Positions 1-8,227 of a stretch of 64,000 nucleotides of DNA are shown one piece after another (the first letter of the stretch is position 1; the number at the start of each line of letters is the position of its first letter). Position numbers and translations under genes: made by a program. The stretch spans positions 62,001-126,000 of the forward strand of contig CAZGWD010000003.1 in the NCBI GenBank assembly GCA_964529415.1. Reading direction: 5' to 3'. The notes below the pieces were generated by a model, which saw only the letters and a list, made by a program, of their open reading frames with translations, was not told the origin of the DNA and did no database searches. The stretch is from CAYMPH01 sp964529415 (GTDB taxonomy: Bacteria; Spirochaetota; UBA4802; UBA5550).

Positions 1-666
1 AAGTGATTTTAGCATATCTGCTGAAAATAATGTATCATAGAGCTGTTCTATTTTAAAATTATTTCCAAGTATAAGTTCAGGTCCTGTTTTTAAAGATGCT
101 GAAGATGCTGTTTTCGAAAATGCCTCCATTGCAGGAACTGCAAGATCAATTCTGTTAATAATATCTGTTTTAAAAGCATTCATTCCATCGTACTGATACC
201 ATTTCGTTGTCATAAACGCAGACCAGAATAGCATCATTGCTGCTCTTGCAGTAAGAGCAGGATTAAATAAATTAAATCCAAGACCTCCGAAAAGCTGCTT
301 TACAAAAATTATAGCAAATACTGCACCTGCCGCAGATATCCAAACCGGAGCTTCAGGCGGAACATTCATTGCTACAAGAAGACCGGTAACAGCTGCTGAA
401 CCGTCCGGAATTGCAAGAGGTTTTTTCATTACAAGCTGTATTACAGCTTCAGCAATCATAGCTGACAGTACAGATGCCGTCATAATATAAACTGCATTTA
501 ACCCAAAAGTAATTCCGGCAAATACTGCTGAAGGTAAAAGTGCAGCAGCAACAGTCCACATAATAAATCTTACTGACTCAGCAGATTTAATGTGAGGCGC
601 ATATGATATTGCAGAAAGATTTTCCTGTTCAGCATATTTCAGATAATTTTCAGTTTGAACGGGCAT
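1..666 (-). CDS. rnfD: RnfD, ion-translocating Rnf complex membrane subunit (3' end cut by window edge)
   Basis: The reading frame is open from an ATG at 666 to the left edge: 222 codons without a stop. It begins MPVQTENYLKYAEQ and continues into alternating hydrophobic helices with the family stretches VIQLVMKKPLAIPDGSAA and KQLFGGLGFNLFNPAL, typical of RnfD/NqrB. RnfD is a polytopic inner-membrane subunit carrying covalent FMN that helps couple ferredoxin:NAD+ electron transfer to Na+ or H+ export. An AGAGGG ribosome site precedes the ATG. It lies 19 bases after rnfC, the usual C-then-D order, so rnfG, E, A and B probably continue outside. The C-terminal part, where the FMN-threonine motif is expected, is not in the window. 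Confidence 0.9.
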   Translation of the reverse strand, partial: MPVQTENYLKYAEQENLSAISYAPHIKSAESVRFIMWTVAAALLPSAVFAGITFGLNAVYIMTASVLSAMIAEAVIQLVMKKPLAIPDGSAAVTGLLVAMNVPPEAPVWISAAGAVFAIIFVKQLFGGLGFNLFNPALTARAAMMLFWSAFMTTKWYQYDGMNAFKTDIINRIDLAVPAMEAFSKTASSASLKTGPELILGNNFKIEQLYDTLFSADMLKSL

Positions 667-685
667 ATCCCTCTTTGAATTCCTA

Positions 686-1996
686 TTATTTGTTTAATCT
701 CTGCTGAGTAAGCATAATAAAATAACTTAACTGCCTTCTTGACGGACAGGAGTAAGAACATGATCCGCACTGGATGCAGTCAAACGGATTTAAAAGTGCC
801 GCTTTATCGAATCTGTTGTTTTCATATGCTTTTTCTATATTGCAGGGAATAAGACCCATTGGGCACACATCAACACATTTTCCGCATCTAATGCAGGCTG
901 ACGGTTTGTCTTCGTTTATTTCTTTTTCCGACAGAAACATTACACCTGCGGTGCTTTTCACTATCGGGAAATCATGCGAATCCACGCATTGTCCGCACAT
1001 TGAACTTCCCATGACAATTCTTGCAGGCTTGCCTTTAAGCCCTCCGCACTCTTCAATAATATCTGAAATGCGGGTTCCAATTCTAACTTTATAATTCCCG
1101 GGTCTTGAAATCATATCACCTGAAACAGTTATGAATCTTTCAAACAAAGGCTTGCTGTATAACACAGCTTCCCTGAGCGCAAACAACGCACTGACACTCA
1201 TGACAGCTGCGCCAATATCAGCAGGAAAGCCTTTTGATGGAACTTTTCTGCCGGTTAAAGTATAAACTAAAAGCTTCAAATCCCCCTGCGGGTATTTCGC
1301 TTTAACAGCTTTTATCTGGATAGATCCGCTTAGCTGCAGTTTATCAATTTCATTCTGTAATGATTTAACAGTCTCAGGTTTATTTTTTTCAATTCCGATA
1401 ATTGCTTTTTCAACGCCAAGGGTTTTCATGGCAATTTTAATGCCTTCAATTATTTCCGGGGGGAATGTTTTCATTAAAACATCTTCGCAGGTTATATACG
1501 GATCGGTTTCAGCTCCATTAACAATCAGCACCTCAACTTTTTTATCATGTTGAAGATTTAATTTAATATCAGCATGATATGTGTCTCCGCCAAGACCGGC
1601 AATCCCTGCACTTTCTATTTTGGAAATAATTTCTTCTTTAGTTAAATTCTCCCAGCTGGAAATTTCAGTCCTGGGATAGGATGTTCCGAATGATCCGCCA
1701 GCCTCAATTACAATAACTGTCTGATCCGCGTAAATATTCGGTGATTGTTTAATTTCTATCACTCTGCCGGGAATGGAAGAGTGAACATTTGAACTTGAGC
1801 TGCCGTGTGCAGCTGCAATCAATTGCCCCTCTGTTACAATATCACGGACTTTAACCGCTATTTTTGCAGGGGCGTCTGTATGCTGCTGGATTGGAATATA
1901 ACAAAACTGAGGTATTGGAAGATTACTGAAATTTATATTTTCAGTAATCTTCTTTTTTCCACGAGGATGAATTCCTCCCGAAAAAGTTGAAAACAT
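686..1996 (-). CDS. rnfC: RnfC, Rnf complex iron-sulfur/NADH-side subunit
   Basis: 436 residues, normal for a short anaerobe-type RnfC. The N-terminal part has the RnfC signature FSGGIHPRGKK. The middle has the NuoF-like nucleotide/FMN region with GLGGDTYHADIKL and GAETDPYITCEDVL. Two ferredoxin-type 4Fe-4S clusters follow near the C-terminus: CIRCGKCVDVCP (about 368-379) and CIQCGSCSYSCP (about 407-418). The subunit sits on the cytoplasmic face and passes electrons between NADH and the rest of the complex. It starts 2 bases after the small Cys-rich gene upstream and is followed by rnfD. The long Ala/Lys-rich tail of gammaproteobacterial RnfC is absent, as expected outside that group. Confidence 0.95.
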   Translation of the reverse strand: MFSTFSGGIHPRGKKKITENINFSNLPIPQFCYIPIQQHTDAPAKIAVKVRDIVTEGQLIAAAHGSSSSNVHSSIPGRVIEIKQSPNIYADQTVIVIEAGGSFGTSYPRTEISSWENLTKEEIISKIESAGIAGLGGDTYHADIKLNLQHDKKVEVLIVNGAETDPYITCEDVLMKTFPPEIIEGIKIAMKTLGVEKAIIGIEKNKPETVKSLQNEIDKLQLSGSIQIKAVKAKYPQGDLKLLVYTLTGRKVPSKGFPADIGAAVMSVSALFALREAVLYSKPLFERFITVSGDMISRPGNYKVRIGTRISDIIEECGGLKGKPARIVMGSSMCGQCVDSHDFPIVKSTAGVMFLSEKEINEDKPSACIRCGKCVDVCPMGLIPCNIEKAYENNRFDKAALLNPFDCIQCGSCSYSCPSRRQLSYFIMLTQQRLNK

Positions 1997-1998
1997 GA

Positions 1999-2280
1999 CT
2001 AGATATCCTTGGTTGAATATATCTCGTCTTTTATCGGAAGTTCTTTCCTTAAATTTTTAATATACGGAAACAGTTCTCCGCATTCTGTATAGAATTCACA
2101 GTCTTCAATTATACGTCTTGCCACTGTAAAATATTTATACAGTTTCTCTTCACTTGATCTTTTAACCCATTTCTTCTTCAGACATTTAACCCTTAGAACA
2201 AATCTGTCTGGTTCAGATTCGTATTGTCTAATAACAATACAGTGCTGGCAGTTAGCGCAGAAAATCTTTTCTTTGACCAT
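1999..2280 (-). CDS. Small cysteine-rich protein at the head of the rnf operon
   Basis: 93 residues with the N-terminal motif FCANCQHC, a lone Cys at 33 and a later CEFYTEC, six cysteines in all. This is enough to bind zinc or an iron-sulfur cluster. The rest is basic and helical with no signal peptide or membrane segment. An AAGGAG ribosome site precedes the ATG, and the gene ends 2 bases before rnfC, so the two are almost certainly co-transcribed. I do not recognise a named domain. Position suggests a role in Rnf maturation or regulation, but that is inference. Confidence 0.75.
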   Translation of the reverse strand: MVKEKIFCANCQHCIVIRQYESEPDRFVLRVKCLKKKWVKRSSEEKLYKYFTVARRIIEDCEFYTECGELFPYIKNLRKELPIKDEIYSTKDI

Positions 2281-2565
2281 TAAGACTCTCCTTAAAAAAT
2301 ATTGCGGATTTAAATTATATATTCAAGCTTGTAAAAAAACTTTAATATTTACAGTAATAAAATATTTGTATCCCTAATGAAAAAAGTGAGTTTCACACAT
2401 TACCGGTTTTCGGATGAAAAAACATAATTAATGCATTAAATAAGTACGGAAATTAGAGAAAAATCCGCAATTTATCAATAAAAAACCCACCCCGAAAACA
2501 GTCAAGCTGTTTTTTATAATTAAGTCATTAATGATAAGAAACATCAACTTCAATTAAATTGCAAG
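2281..2565. other. Non-coding upstream region of the rnf operon
   Basis: AT-rich. The only signal I see is a minus-strand TATAAT (2319 down to 2314), about 35 bases before the Cys-rich gene, a plausible -10 box without a convincing -35. The remainder up to the palindromic repeat at 2566 shows no gene or recognisable structure. Confidence 0.4.
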
Positions 2566-2701
2566 AATAGAACGCGGATGACGCGGATTGTTTATGATTT
2601 AATAAGATTTAAAAAAATATAAGGATTATTTTTTAAAGGATTGAATGATGGCTATTTTTATCTGCGATCATCATAATCATCCGCGTCATCCGCGTTCTAT
2701 T
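2566..2701. repeat. Palindromic intergenic element (GCGGATGACGCGGAT family), copy 1
   Basis: Left arm 2566-2598 begins AATAGAACGCGGATGACG; right arm 2670-2701 is its near-exact reverse complement, so the 136-base unit can fold into one long hairpin with an AT-rich loop. It carries no ORF. Sequence immediately outside the right arm (TAAATTCCGGCAA) is also found outside the right arm of the second copy at 3421-3645. It looks like a small non-autonomous (MITE/REP-like) element; the family name is unknown to me. Confidence 0.75.
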
Positions 2702-2717
2702 ATTAAATTCCGGCAAA

Positions 2718-3095
2718 TTACCAGATAACTTCCCAGTCGAAATTGCGGATCATACTGTCTTTACTAACCAGAGGATAGCCTGTGAGTTTACAGGTTGCAT
2801 AGATGAGTCGATCGTGAAGTTCCAATCCATTATATTTACTTGCTTCATTTAAAACATCAATATTCAAATCATAGACAAGAAAAAAAGTTTTTCCCTGAAT
2901 AAACGATATGATTTCATGAAAATTGTTTTCTATTCTTTTTTTTTCGGATAAATGCAATATTTCTGCCAAACAAATTACTGGAATAATTATTTCACTTTTT
3001 TCAGCATCAAGTATGGCATATTTTGCTTTTTGTGATAGTTTTTTCTCATTTGATAAATACCAGATGAGGGCGTGTGTATCTAAGACCGTTCCCAT
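2718..3095 (-). CDS. PIN-domain toxin, VapC-like ribonuclease
   Basis: 125 residues, the size of a stand-alone PIN domain. It has the four expected acidic positions: D6 in VLDTHALIWYL, E45 in CLAEIL, D95 in ELHDRLIYAT and D113 in VSKDSM. VapC toxins are Mg-dependent endoribonucleases, often acting on tRNA or rRNA. The gene overlaps the 3' end of the antitoxin gene by 16 bases, the typical translationally coupled arrangement. The DTHALIW form and the LxLHDRL motif match the PIN subgroup paired with DUF104-like antitoxins. No catalytic residue is missing, so it is probably active. Confidence 0.9.
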   Translation of the reverse strand: MGTVLDTHALIWYLSNEKKLSQKAKYAILDAEKSEIIIPVICLAEILHLSEKKRIENNFHEIISFIQGKTFFLVYDLNIDVLNEASKYNGLELHDRLIYATCKLTGYPLVSKDSMIRNFDWEVIW

Positions 3096-3289
3096 ATTTT
3101 TTTTGCGTCCTTGATTTCTTCATCAGTAAAATCAAATTTACCATTTAAAGCACCCATGGCACTTATATTCGATTTAGCAGACATTTCTTCATCAATGAAT
3201 GTGATTATAACCTTTTTATAATCCTTGAATGGTACTGGTTCGAGTGGTTCAACTCTGCCATTGCTGTATATGCCTTTTACGGATAACAT
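3080..3289 (-). CDS. DUF104/AF2212-like antitoxin of the PIN toxin
   Basis: 69 residues. The N-terminal half (VKGIYSNGRVEPLEPVPFKDYKKVIITF) is the hallmark of the small AF2212-like (DUF104) antitoxins, which form a beta-rich DNA-binding dimer. The C-terminal half (TDEEIKDAKKIWER) would be the toxin-wrapping helix. It is first in the operon and overlaps the toxin gene by 16 bases. Such antitoxins usually repress their own promoter. Confidence 0.85.
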   Translation of the reverse strand: MLSVKGIYSNGRVEPLEPVPFKDYKKVIITFIDEEMSAKSNISAMGALNGKFDFTDEEIKDAKKIWERS

Positions 3290-3334
3290 TTCACACCTTT
3301 TATAATCAATATCCTTAAACTAATATTTAAATAA

Positions 3335-3363
3335 TTTATTGATCAAAGAAGACTTATTGTCAA
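3335..3363 (-). promoter_or_regulatory. Candidate promoter of the toxin-antitoxin pair
   Basis: Minus strand: TTGACA (3363-3358), 17-base spacer, AATAAA (3340-3335). The spacer contains the palindrome TTGATCAA, which could be part of an autoregulatory operator. About 45 bases lie between the -10 and the antitoxin ATG. Confidence 0.4.
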
Positions 3364-3420
3364 GAATAAATCTCCCTTTCAGAAATTTAAAAAAACCCGC
3401 CATTACAACAATGAAAAAGA

Positions 3421-3645
3421 AATAGATCACGGATGACACGGATTATTATGATGATCACGGATAAAAAAATCATTTAAAAAATCCGCGTCATCCGTGTTTT
3501 CCGTTTTATCCGTGTTATATCTTTGCTTTAATAATACAAAAAAAATAAAAATGAAAACAGATATTTTAATACTCTTTACCCTAAAAAATCTTAACAAATC
3601 ATAAACAATCCGCGTCATCCGCGTTCTATTGTTAAATTCCGGCAA
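3421..3645. repeat. Palindromic intergenic element (GCGGATGACGCGGAT family), copy 2
   Basis: Left arm 3421-3453 (AATAGATCACGGATGACACG) is a diverged version of the copy-1 left arm. Right arm 3598-3630 ends CGCGTCATCCGCGTTCTATT and continues into TTAAATTCCGGCAA as at 2681-2716. Internal degenerate units (ATCCGCGTCATCCGTGTT, TTATCCGTGTTA) show the element is built from repeated GCGGAT/ACGGAT blocks. With copy 1 it brackets the toxin-antitoxin module. The rest of the 386-base gap (3290-3675) holds only the toxin-antitoxin promoter. Confidence 0.75.
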
Positions 3646-3675
3646 TTCAGCTATTTTTTAAATAATGAAGATTTT

Positions 3676-4311
3676 TTAATGTTTAAGAGGTATGCTTAAA
3701 TATGCAGTTGTTTGATTGGATTCAGGAATTATTTTAAATACTATATCTTTTATTCCGATATTTTTAAGAATTATTGAAACCAGAACAAGACCAAGACCTG
3801 CGCCTTCTTCAGAAGTTTCTTCATCCATTGCTTCAAAATATTCTGCAATATCAGCGCAATCCATTGCTGATGTCATTTTTTTAAAAACACGCTTTTTTTC
3901 AACTTCAGTCATTTTCACAGGATTGGTAATAGTTATAATAAGTGTCCCGTCAATCACCTGAATTATCATTTCTGCCATAATGCCGAATTCTTTTGCGTAT
4001 GAACCGAGATGCTCAGCTTCATTTCTGGCAATTTCAAGCTTGAACAGTTTTAAAGCCATGTCATAGTCAAGCATTGAGCTTGCATCCTGATTATAATAGC
4101 CTTCAAAATAAATATTTTTAAAATTTGCTTTCACAGCGTTTACAAGAAGTTCTTTTACACAGGTGTATAATGCGGGGAGAAGATCAATTCTTGTGTACAG
4201 TTCAAGTATAAATCCAAGCACCTCTTTAAGCTTGAACTCAATATTCTTGCTTACTGTATAAGCCAGAATTTTTATTTTTTTATTATTTCTAACTGCCTGT
4301 TCAAGTTCCAT
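3676..4311 (-). CDS. Stand-alone GHKL (histidine-kinase-like) ATPase protein
   Basis: 211 residues. An N-box-like KELLVNAVKANF (E54, N58) and a C-terminal G-box EEGAGLGLVLVSIIL (about 168-182) identify a GHKL ATPase fold. There is no phosphoacceptor histidine, no receiver and no membrane segment. The usual DxGxG box is replaced by DGTLIITITN (about 121-130), so nucleotide binding may be altered. Such soluble proteins often act as anti-sigma kinases or sensor accessories; the partner is unknown. The gene stands alone, divergent from the TetR gene. Confidence 0.65.
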   Translation of the reverse strand: MELEQAVRNNKKIKILAYTVSKNIEFKLKEVLGFILELYTRIDLLPALYTCVKELLVNAVKANFKNIYFEGYYNQDASSMLDYDMALKLFKLEIARNEAEHLGSYAKEFGIMAEMIIQVIDGTLIITITNPVKMTEVEKKRVFKKMTSAMDCADIAEYFEAMDEETSEEGAGLGLVLVSIILKNIGIKDIVFKIIPESNQTTAYLSIPLKH

Positions 4312-4396
4312 TCTATCATCCTAAAACTTAGACTATAATTTAGCGTGCAATTAAATATTGCAATCAAAAAAAACAAACCATATGCAAATATCATGC

Positions 4397-4444
4397 TTGA
4401 CAATTTTCAATAGTTATATATTTTGTTAACTAAATGGTTAGTTA
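4397..4444 (+). promoter_or_regulatory. Promoter and palindromic operator of the TetR/efflux operon
   Basis: TTGACA at 4397-4402 is followed after 16 bases by TATTTT (4419-4424). Immediately downstream lies the 18-base palindrome TAACTAAATGGTTAGTTA (4427-4444), with half-sites TAACTAA and TTAGTTA. A repressor there would block transcription start. Its position 25 bases before the TetR gene fits self-repression by that protein. Confidence 0.6.
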
Positions 4445-4468
4445 CTGAAATTTTCAGAAAGGTCTCTT

Positions 4469-5095
4469 ATGTCTGATAATACAAATACTGAAATAAAAAT
4501 TAAAAATGCTGCAATTTTCGAATTTGCTCATTTCGGGCTTGCCGGCGCACGGGTTGACAGAATTGCAAAAAAAGCAAAGGTCAACAAGGCTATGATATAT
4601 TATCATCATAAAAGCAAGGAAAAGCTGTATGAATCAATAATTTCTGAAGCTTATGATAATTTTTTCCAAAACATATTCATAGATACTCCTACTGATTTAA
4701 AACCTGATATTCATATGGAAAATATTATTAAAAAGCTTCTCTCCAAAACAAGCGAACTGGATATACTATTCTTTCAGATTTTTTTAAAAGAAATTGCAGA
4801 CGGAGCAAAATACATTAAAAAACTTGTTCTTCAGCCTTATATTCTTCCAATGATAGCGACAATACAAGGCCTCATCAAAAAAGGAAATAATGAAAAAATT
4901 TTCAACAATACTGACCATCTTTATGCTTTCATGCCTATTGTAGGATCAGTTTTAATATTTAATATTATAAGATATATATCCAAAGGATCTGACATGGAAA
5001 AGATATTTTTCTCAGACAATTATATAGAAAAATTTACAGAGAATATTCTGGATATTTATATGAACGGGATTCTCGTACGTAAGGAGGAAAAATGA
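4469..5095 (+). CDS. TetR-family transcriptional repressor of the efflux operon
   Basis: 208 residues. The N-terminal 55 residues form a classic TetR helix-turn-helix: IKNAAIFEFAHFGLAGARVD, then IAKKAKVNKAMIYYHHKSK and EKLYESII. The C-terminal ligand domain is diverged. It is first in a six- to seven-gene operon and its stop overlaps the TolC-like gene (ATGA). The arrangement mirrors E. coli cecR (ybiH) upstream of ybhGFSR. The ligand is unknown; a xenobiotic or cell-envelope compound is inferred from the transporter. Confidence 0.9.
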   Translation: MSDNTNTEIKIKNAAIFEFAHFGLAGARVDRIAKKAKVNKAMIYYHHKSKEKLYESIISEAYDNFFQNIFIDTPTDLKPDIHMENIIKKLLSKTSELDILFFQIFLKEIADGAKYIKKLVLQPYILPMIATIQGLIKKGNNEKIFNNTDHLYAFMPIVGSVLIFNIIRYISKGSDMEKIFFSDNYIEKFTENILDIYMNGILVRKEEK

Positions 5096-6504
5096 AAAAA
5101 ATATTTCTGATATTATTTTTTGCAGCTTATTCTTTTTCAGCAATATCTATCAAAAACCTGAATTCTTTATCAGCTGCAGAATCAAGTCTGAAAAAAATAA
5201 ATCTTCATACAGCAATCGAAATCGGACTGAAGAATAATCATGACTATAAGATAGCTCTGCTAAAACAAAAATCTGCAAAAGAAAAAATTAATGCTGTCTG
5301 GGGACAGCTTCTTCCGGTTATTGAATCCGAAGTTTCTGCAACAGGACAGTTTGCCGAAAGCGGTCTGCAAAAATCGACTGACGGCATGTACGATGTCAGG
5401 ATTCTTCAGGCAAGATTTGGTATAAACCCCGGAGTTTTTGCAAACTCGCTGCTGTTTTCAAGAAAAGCGTACCAGGTATCAACTGAAGATCTTAAAAAAA
5501 TCAAAAGCGAAACAACAACTTCAATTATAAAAAGCTATTTCTCGGTAATTGTTGCATCTGAAATGGTATCATTACGCCAGGAAAATATCAGGCTTCTGAA
5601 AGAAAATCTCAAAGATATAGAAAATATGTTCCGAACAGGCAGTGTCCCTAAATTTGATCTTCTCCAGGCGCAGGTGCGAGTCAAGGCTGAAGAGCCGGCT
5701 CTGCTCGAATCTGAAAATAACTATAGAACTGCAGTTGACATCTTCAATTACAATCTCGGTTTAAACGAACCTGTTTATGCATCTGATGAAACTGAAATCA
5801 ATTCAGAATTCAGGCTGCCTGAAGGAACAGCAGATGAAGCACTGACAAGGCTGATTGTTACTGCAATGAAAAACAGACCGGAAATTATTCAGATTAAAAT
5901 CAAGAAAGAGATGGCCGGATATATGAAAAACATGTACAACTCTTACTGGATATGGCCGACATTTTCCGTTGCCGGAAATATTGGATATACAAAAAATCTT
6001 TATAAAACAGATGATACTTTATCTGCACAGAATCAGGCAATGATAAGCAGTCTCCAGGGAACAACCGCATGGCAGAACAACTGGCAGATACGTGCTGCAG
6101 CAACATACAGATGGAGCTCGCTCATTCCTGCTGACACAAACTGGGCAAATAAAAGAGATGAAAAAATAAAAATGGAACAGGCGGATGTTGAGCTGATTAA
6201 AATTCAGAGACTTGTGTCAATATCAATAAAATCCGGCTATTACGATCTTGTTACTGCACGCAAAACAATTATTTCTCACAGGGAAAATGTAGAAAAATCG
6301 GAAGAGGGTCTGCGTATCGCAAGAGAAAGTTTCAAAGCCGGAATTATAAAAAATTCAGAGCTTCTTGCATCGCAGCTTTCACTTGGTGAAGCTAAAGCTG
6401 GATATATAAATTCAGTAAATAAATACTATCTTGCTCTGGCAGATCTTCAGAGAGAAATCGGCCTTGATGATGAAAGCATAATTTTCGGAGGAAAAACAAA
6501 ATGA
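5092..6504 (+). CDS. TolC-family outer membrane efflux channel
   Basis: 470 residues with an N-terminal signal segment (KKIFLILFFAAYSFSA). Two related coiled-coil halves follow, each with the family pattern: IEIGLKNNHDYKIALLKQKSAKEK near the start, TGSVPKFDLLQAQVRVKAEE in the middle and AGIIKNSELLASQLSLGEAK near the end. TolC proteins form trimeric tunnels from the periplasm to the outside. The gene overlaps both neighbours by ATGA, so outer-membrane channel and adaptor are made together. E. coli ybhGFSR borrows a distant TolC, whereas here the channel is in the operon. Confidence 0.9.
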   Translation: MKKIFLILFFAAYSFSAISIKNLNSLSAAESSLKKINLHTAIEIGLKNNHDYKIALLKQKSAKEKINAVWGQLLPVIESEVSATGQFAESGLQKSTDGMYDVRILQARFGINPGVFANSLLFSRKAYQVSTEDLKKIKSETTTSIIKSYFSVIVASEMVSLRQENIRLLKENLKDIENMFRTGSVPKFDLLQAQVRVKAEEPALLESENNYRTAVDIFNYNLGLNEPVYASDETEINSEFRLPEGTADEALTRLIVTAMKNRPEIIQIKIKKEMAGYMKNMYNSYWIWPTFSVAGNIGYTKNLYKTDDTLSAQNQAMISSLQGTTAWQNNWQIRAAATYRWSSLIPADTNWANKRDEKIKMEQADVELIKIQRLVSISIKSGYYDLVTARKTIISHRENVEKSEEGLRIARESFKAGIIKNSELLASQLSLGEAKAGYINSVNKYYLALADLQREIGLDDESIIFGGKTK

Positions 6505-7307
6505 ACAAGAAAATGAAAATAATTCCAATAGCAATAGTAATAGTCTCCTTTACTTCTGCTGTTATATATTTTGATCTATTCAGGAATGATTTTAATGATA
6601 AAAAAAAGCTGAAAGGTTCAGGAACAATTGAAGTCACTGAAATAAATATCAGCACAAAGATTGCCGGCAGAATAATCAGCATACCTAAAGAGGAAGGTGA
6701 AGCAATTGAAAAAGGCGATCTGGCTGTTAAGATTGATTTTGATGAAATAAACGCACAGAAAAATTCAGCTGCAGCAAACCTTGCCAATGCAGGTAAAAAT
6801 TTCAACAGAGTCAAGGAACTTTACAAAACAGGTTCCATTTCCAAAAGGGATTTCGACAATGCTGAAGCAACATACATTATGGCAAAAGCGAGCCTGGACA
6901 GAGTGAGCGCTTCAATGGAAAATGCCGTGATTTTTTCTCCTATCAGCGGAGTGATTCTTTCAAAGAATGTTGAGCCTGGTGAAACCGCTTTTCCTGGCAC
7001 GCCGATTGTCACAATTGCAGATATTTCCAAACCGTGGATAAAAATATATGTACCTGAAAAAAAGATTGGTCTTGTAAAACTGGGACAAAAAGCTTACATT
7101 TATGTTGATTCATTTCCGGATAAACCGTTTACAGGCAAAGTAACATCCATTTCAAACAAAGCGGAATTCACTCCTAAAACAATTCAGACAAAAGATGAAC
7201 GCGTCAAGCTGATGTTTGCCGTGAAAATTATAATTGAAAACAAAGAACATTCTTTAAAACCCGGAATGCCTGCTGATGCGGAAATTATTCTGGTTGAGAA
7301 AAAATGA
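6501..7307 (+). CDS. HlyD-type periplasmic adaptor (YbhG-like)
   Basis: 268 residues. A single N-terminal membrane anchor (IIPIAIVIVSFTSAVIYFDLF) is followed by a biotinyl-lipoyl half (GTIEVTEINISTKIAGRI, EEGEAIEKGDLAVKID), a short coiled coil (KNFNRVKELYKTGSISKRDFDNAEATY), the second lipoyl half (IFSPISGVILSKNVEPGE) and a beta-barrel domain. This is the membrane fusion protein bridging ABC permease and TolC. It overlaps the TolC gene and the first ATPase gene by 4 bases each. The short coiled coil is typical of the YbhG group. Confidence 0.9.
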   Translation: MNKKMKIIPIAIVIVSFTSAVIYFDLFRNDFNDKKKLKGSGTIEVTEINISTKIAGRIISIPKEEGEAIEKGDLAVKIDFDEINAQKNSAAANLANAGKNFNRVKELYKTGSISKRDFDNAEATYIMAKASLDRVSASMENAVIFSPISGVILSKNVEPGETAFPGTPIVTIADISKPWIKIYVPEKKIGLVKLGQKAYIYVDSFPDKPFTGKVTSISNKAEFTPKTIQTKDERVKLMFAVKIIIENKEHSLKPGMPADAEIILVEKK

Positions 7308-8227
7308 TTTCTGTTTCAAACATAGTAAAAACTTTCGGCAATATTAAGGCTGTTAATAATGTCAGCTTTGATTCCAATGGAGGTGAGATATTCGGAATTG
7401 TAGGCCCGGATGGCGCAGGAAAAAGCACACTGCTCAGAATGCTCTCAGCAATACTGCTTCCTGATTCAGGAACTATAGAAAAAAACGGTTCCGACATTTT
7501 TAAAAACTCATCTGCTGTAAAAGAAAAAATTGCATATATGCCGCAGAGATTCGGACTGTATGAAGATCTCACTGTTGAAGAAAATATTTATTTTTTTGGA
7601 AATCTTTTCAATGTTCCGAAAAATGAAATCCGCAAGCGGCTGACAAGACTATATGAATTCAGCAGACTCGGGCCGTTCAGTTCGAGAAAAGCCGGAGCGC
7701 TCTCAGGAGGAATGAAGCAGAAGCTCGGTCTTGCGTGTGCGCTTGTTCACTCTCCTGAACTTATTCTCCTTGATGAACCAACCAACGGGGTTGATCCTGT
7801 TTCAAGAAGAGAGTTCTGGAAAATACTGTATGATCTTCTTGGCGAAGGCGTAACAATTATTGTCACAACAGCATATCTCGATGAAGCAGAACGATGCAGC
7901 AGAATAGCACTGATGCACAATGGGAAATTCATACGAACCGGAAATCCTGCTGAGATCAGAAAAAGCATAAAAAAGAAAATGCTGAATTTTTCGGTTGAAG
8001 ATCCTATCAAAGCAGGAGATATTTTAAAAAAACATGATTCACTCAGCAGCATGATACGGACAGGGAATTCATTAAAGTTTTTTACAGACAATACAGCTAA
8101 AACCGGCAGCATGATTAAAAATATTCTTGGAAAAAACAGAATTAAAATACACTCCATGAAAATCGAACCGCCATCGCTTGAAGACAGTTTTCTTGAAATT
8201 GTAAATACGGAGAATTCGATTGATTAA
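7304..8227 (+). CDS. ABC transporter ATPase, equivalent to the N-terminal half of YbhF
   Basis: 307 residues. Walker A is GPDGAGKST (34-42), signature LSGGMKQKL (133-141), Walker B LILLDEPT (153-160), and an H-loop position is occupied by TTAYLDEAER, so the usual switch His is replaced by Ala. The unusual Asp in the P-loop (GPDGAGKS) and the TTAYLDEAERC sequence are also typical of the N-terminal ATPase of E. coli YbhF. It probably pairs with the second ATPase (10567-11529) rather than acting as a homodimer. It overlaps the preceding adaptor gene by 4 bases and the permease by 8. Confidence 0.9.
   Translation: MISVSNIVKTFGNIKAVNNVSFDSNGGEIFGIVGPDGAGKSTLLRMLSAILLPDSGTIEKNGSDIFKNSSAVKEKIAYMPQRFGLYEDLTVEENIYFFGNLFNVPKNEIRKRLTRLYEFSRLGPFSSRKAGALSGGMKQKLGLACALVHSPELILLDEPTNGVDPVSRREFWKILYDLLGEGVTIIVTTAYLDEAERCSRIALMHNGKFIRTGNPAEIRKSIKKKMLNFSVEDPIKAGDILKKHDSLSSMIRTGNSLKFFTDNTAKTGSMIKNILGKNRIKIHSMKIEPPSLEDSFLEIVNTENSID

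Noticed and set aside
2660..2716. tRNA or small RNA in the repeat near the toxin-antitoxin pair
   Set aside because: Structure is fully explained by the inverted repeat arms; no cloverleaf.
3427..3645. 72-codon ORF over the second palindromic element (minus strand)
   Set aside because: It lies wholly in repeat DNA, has no ribosome site and its translation has no protein-like composition or motif.
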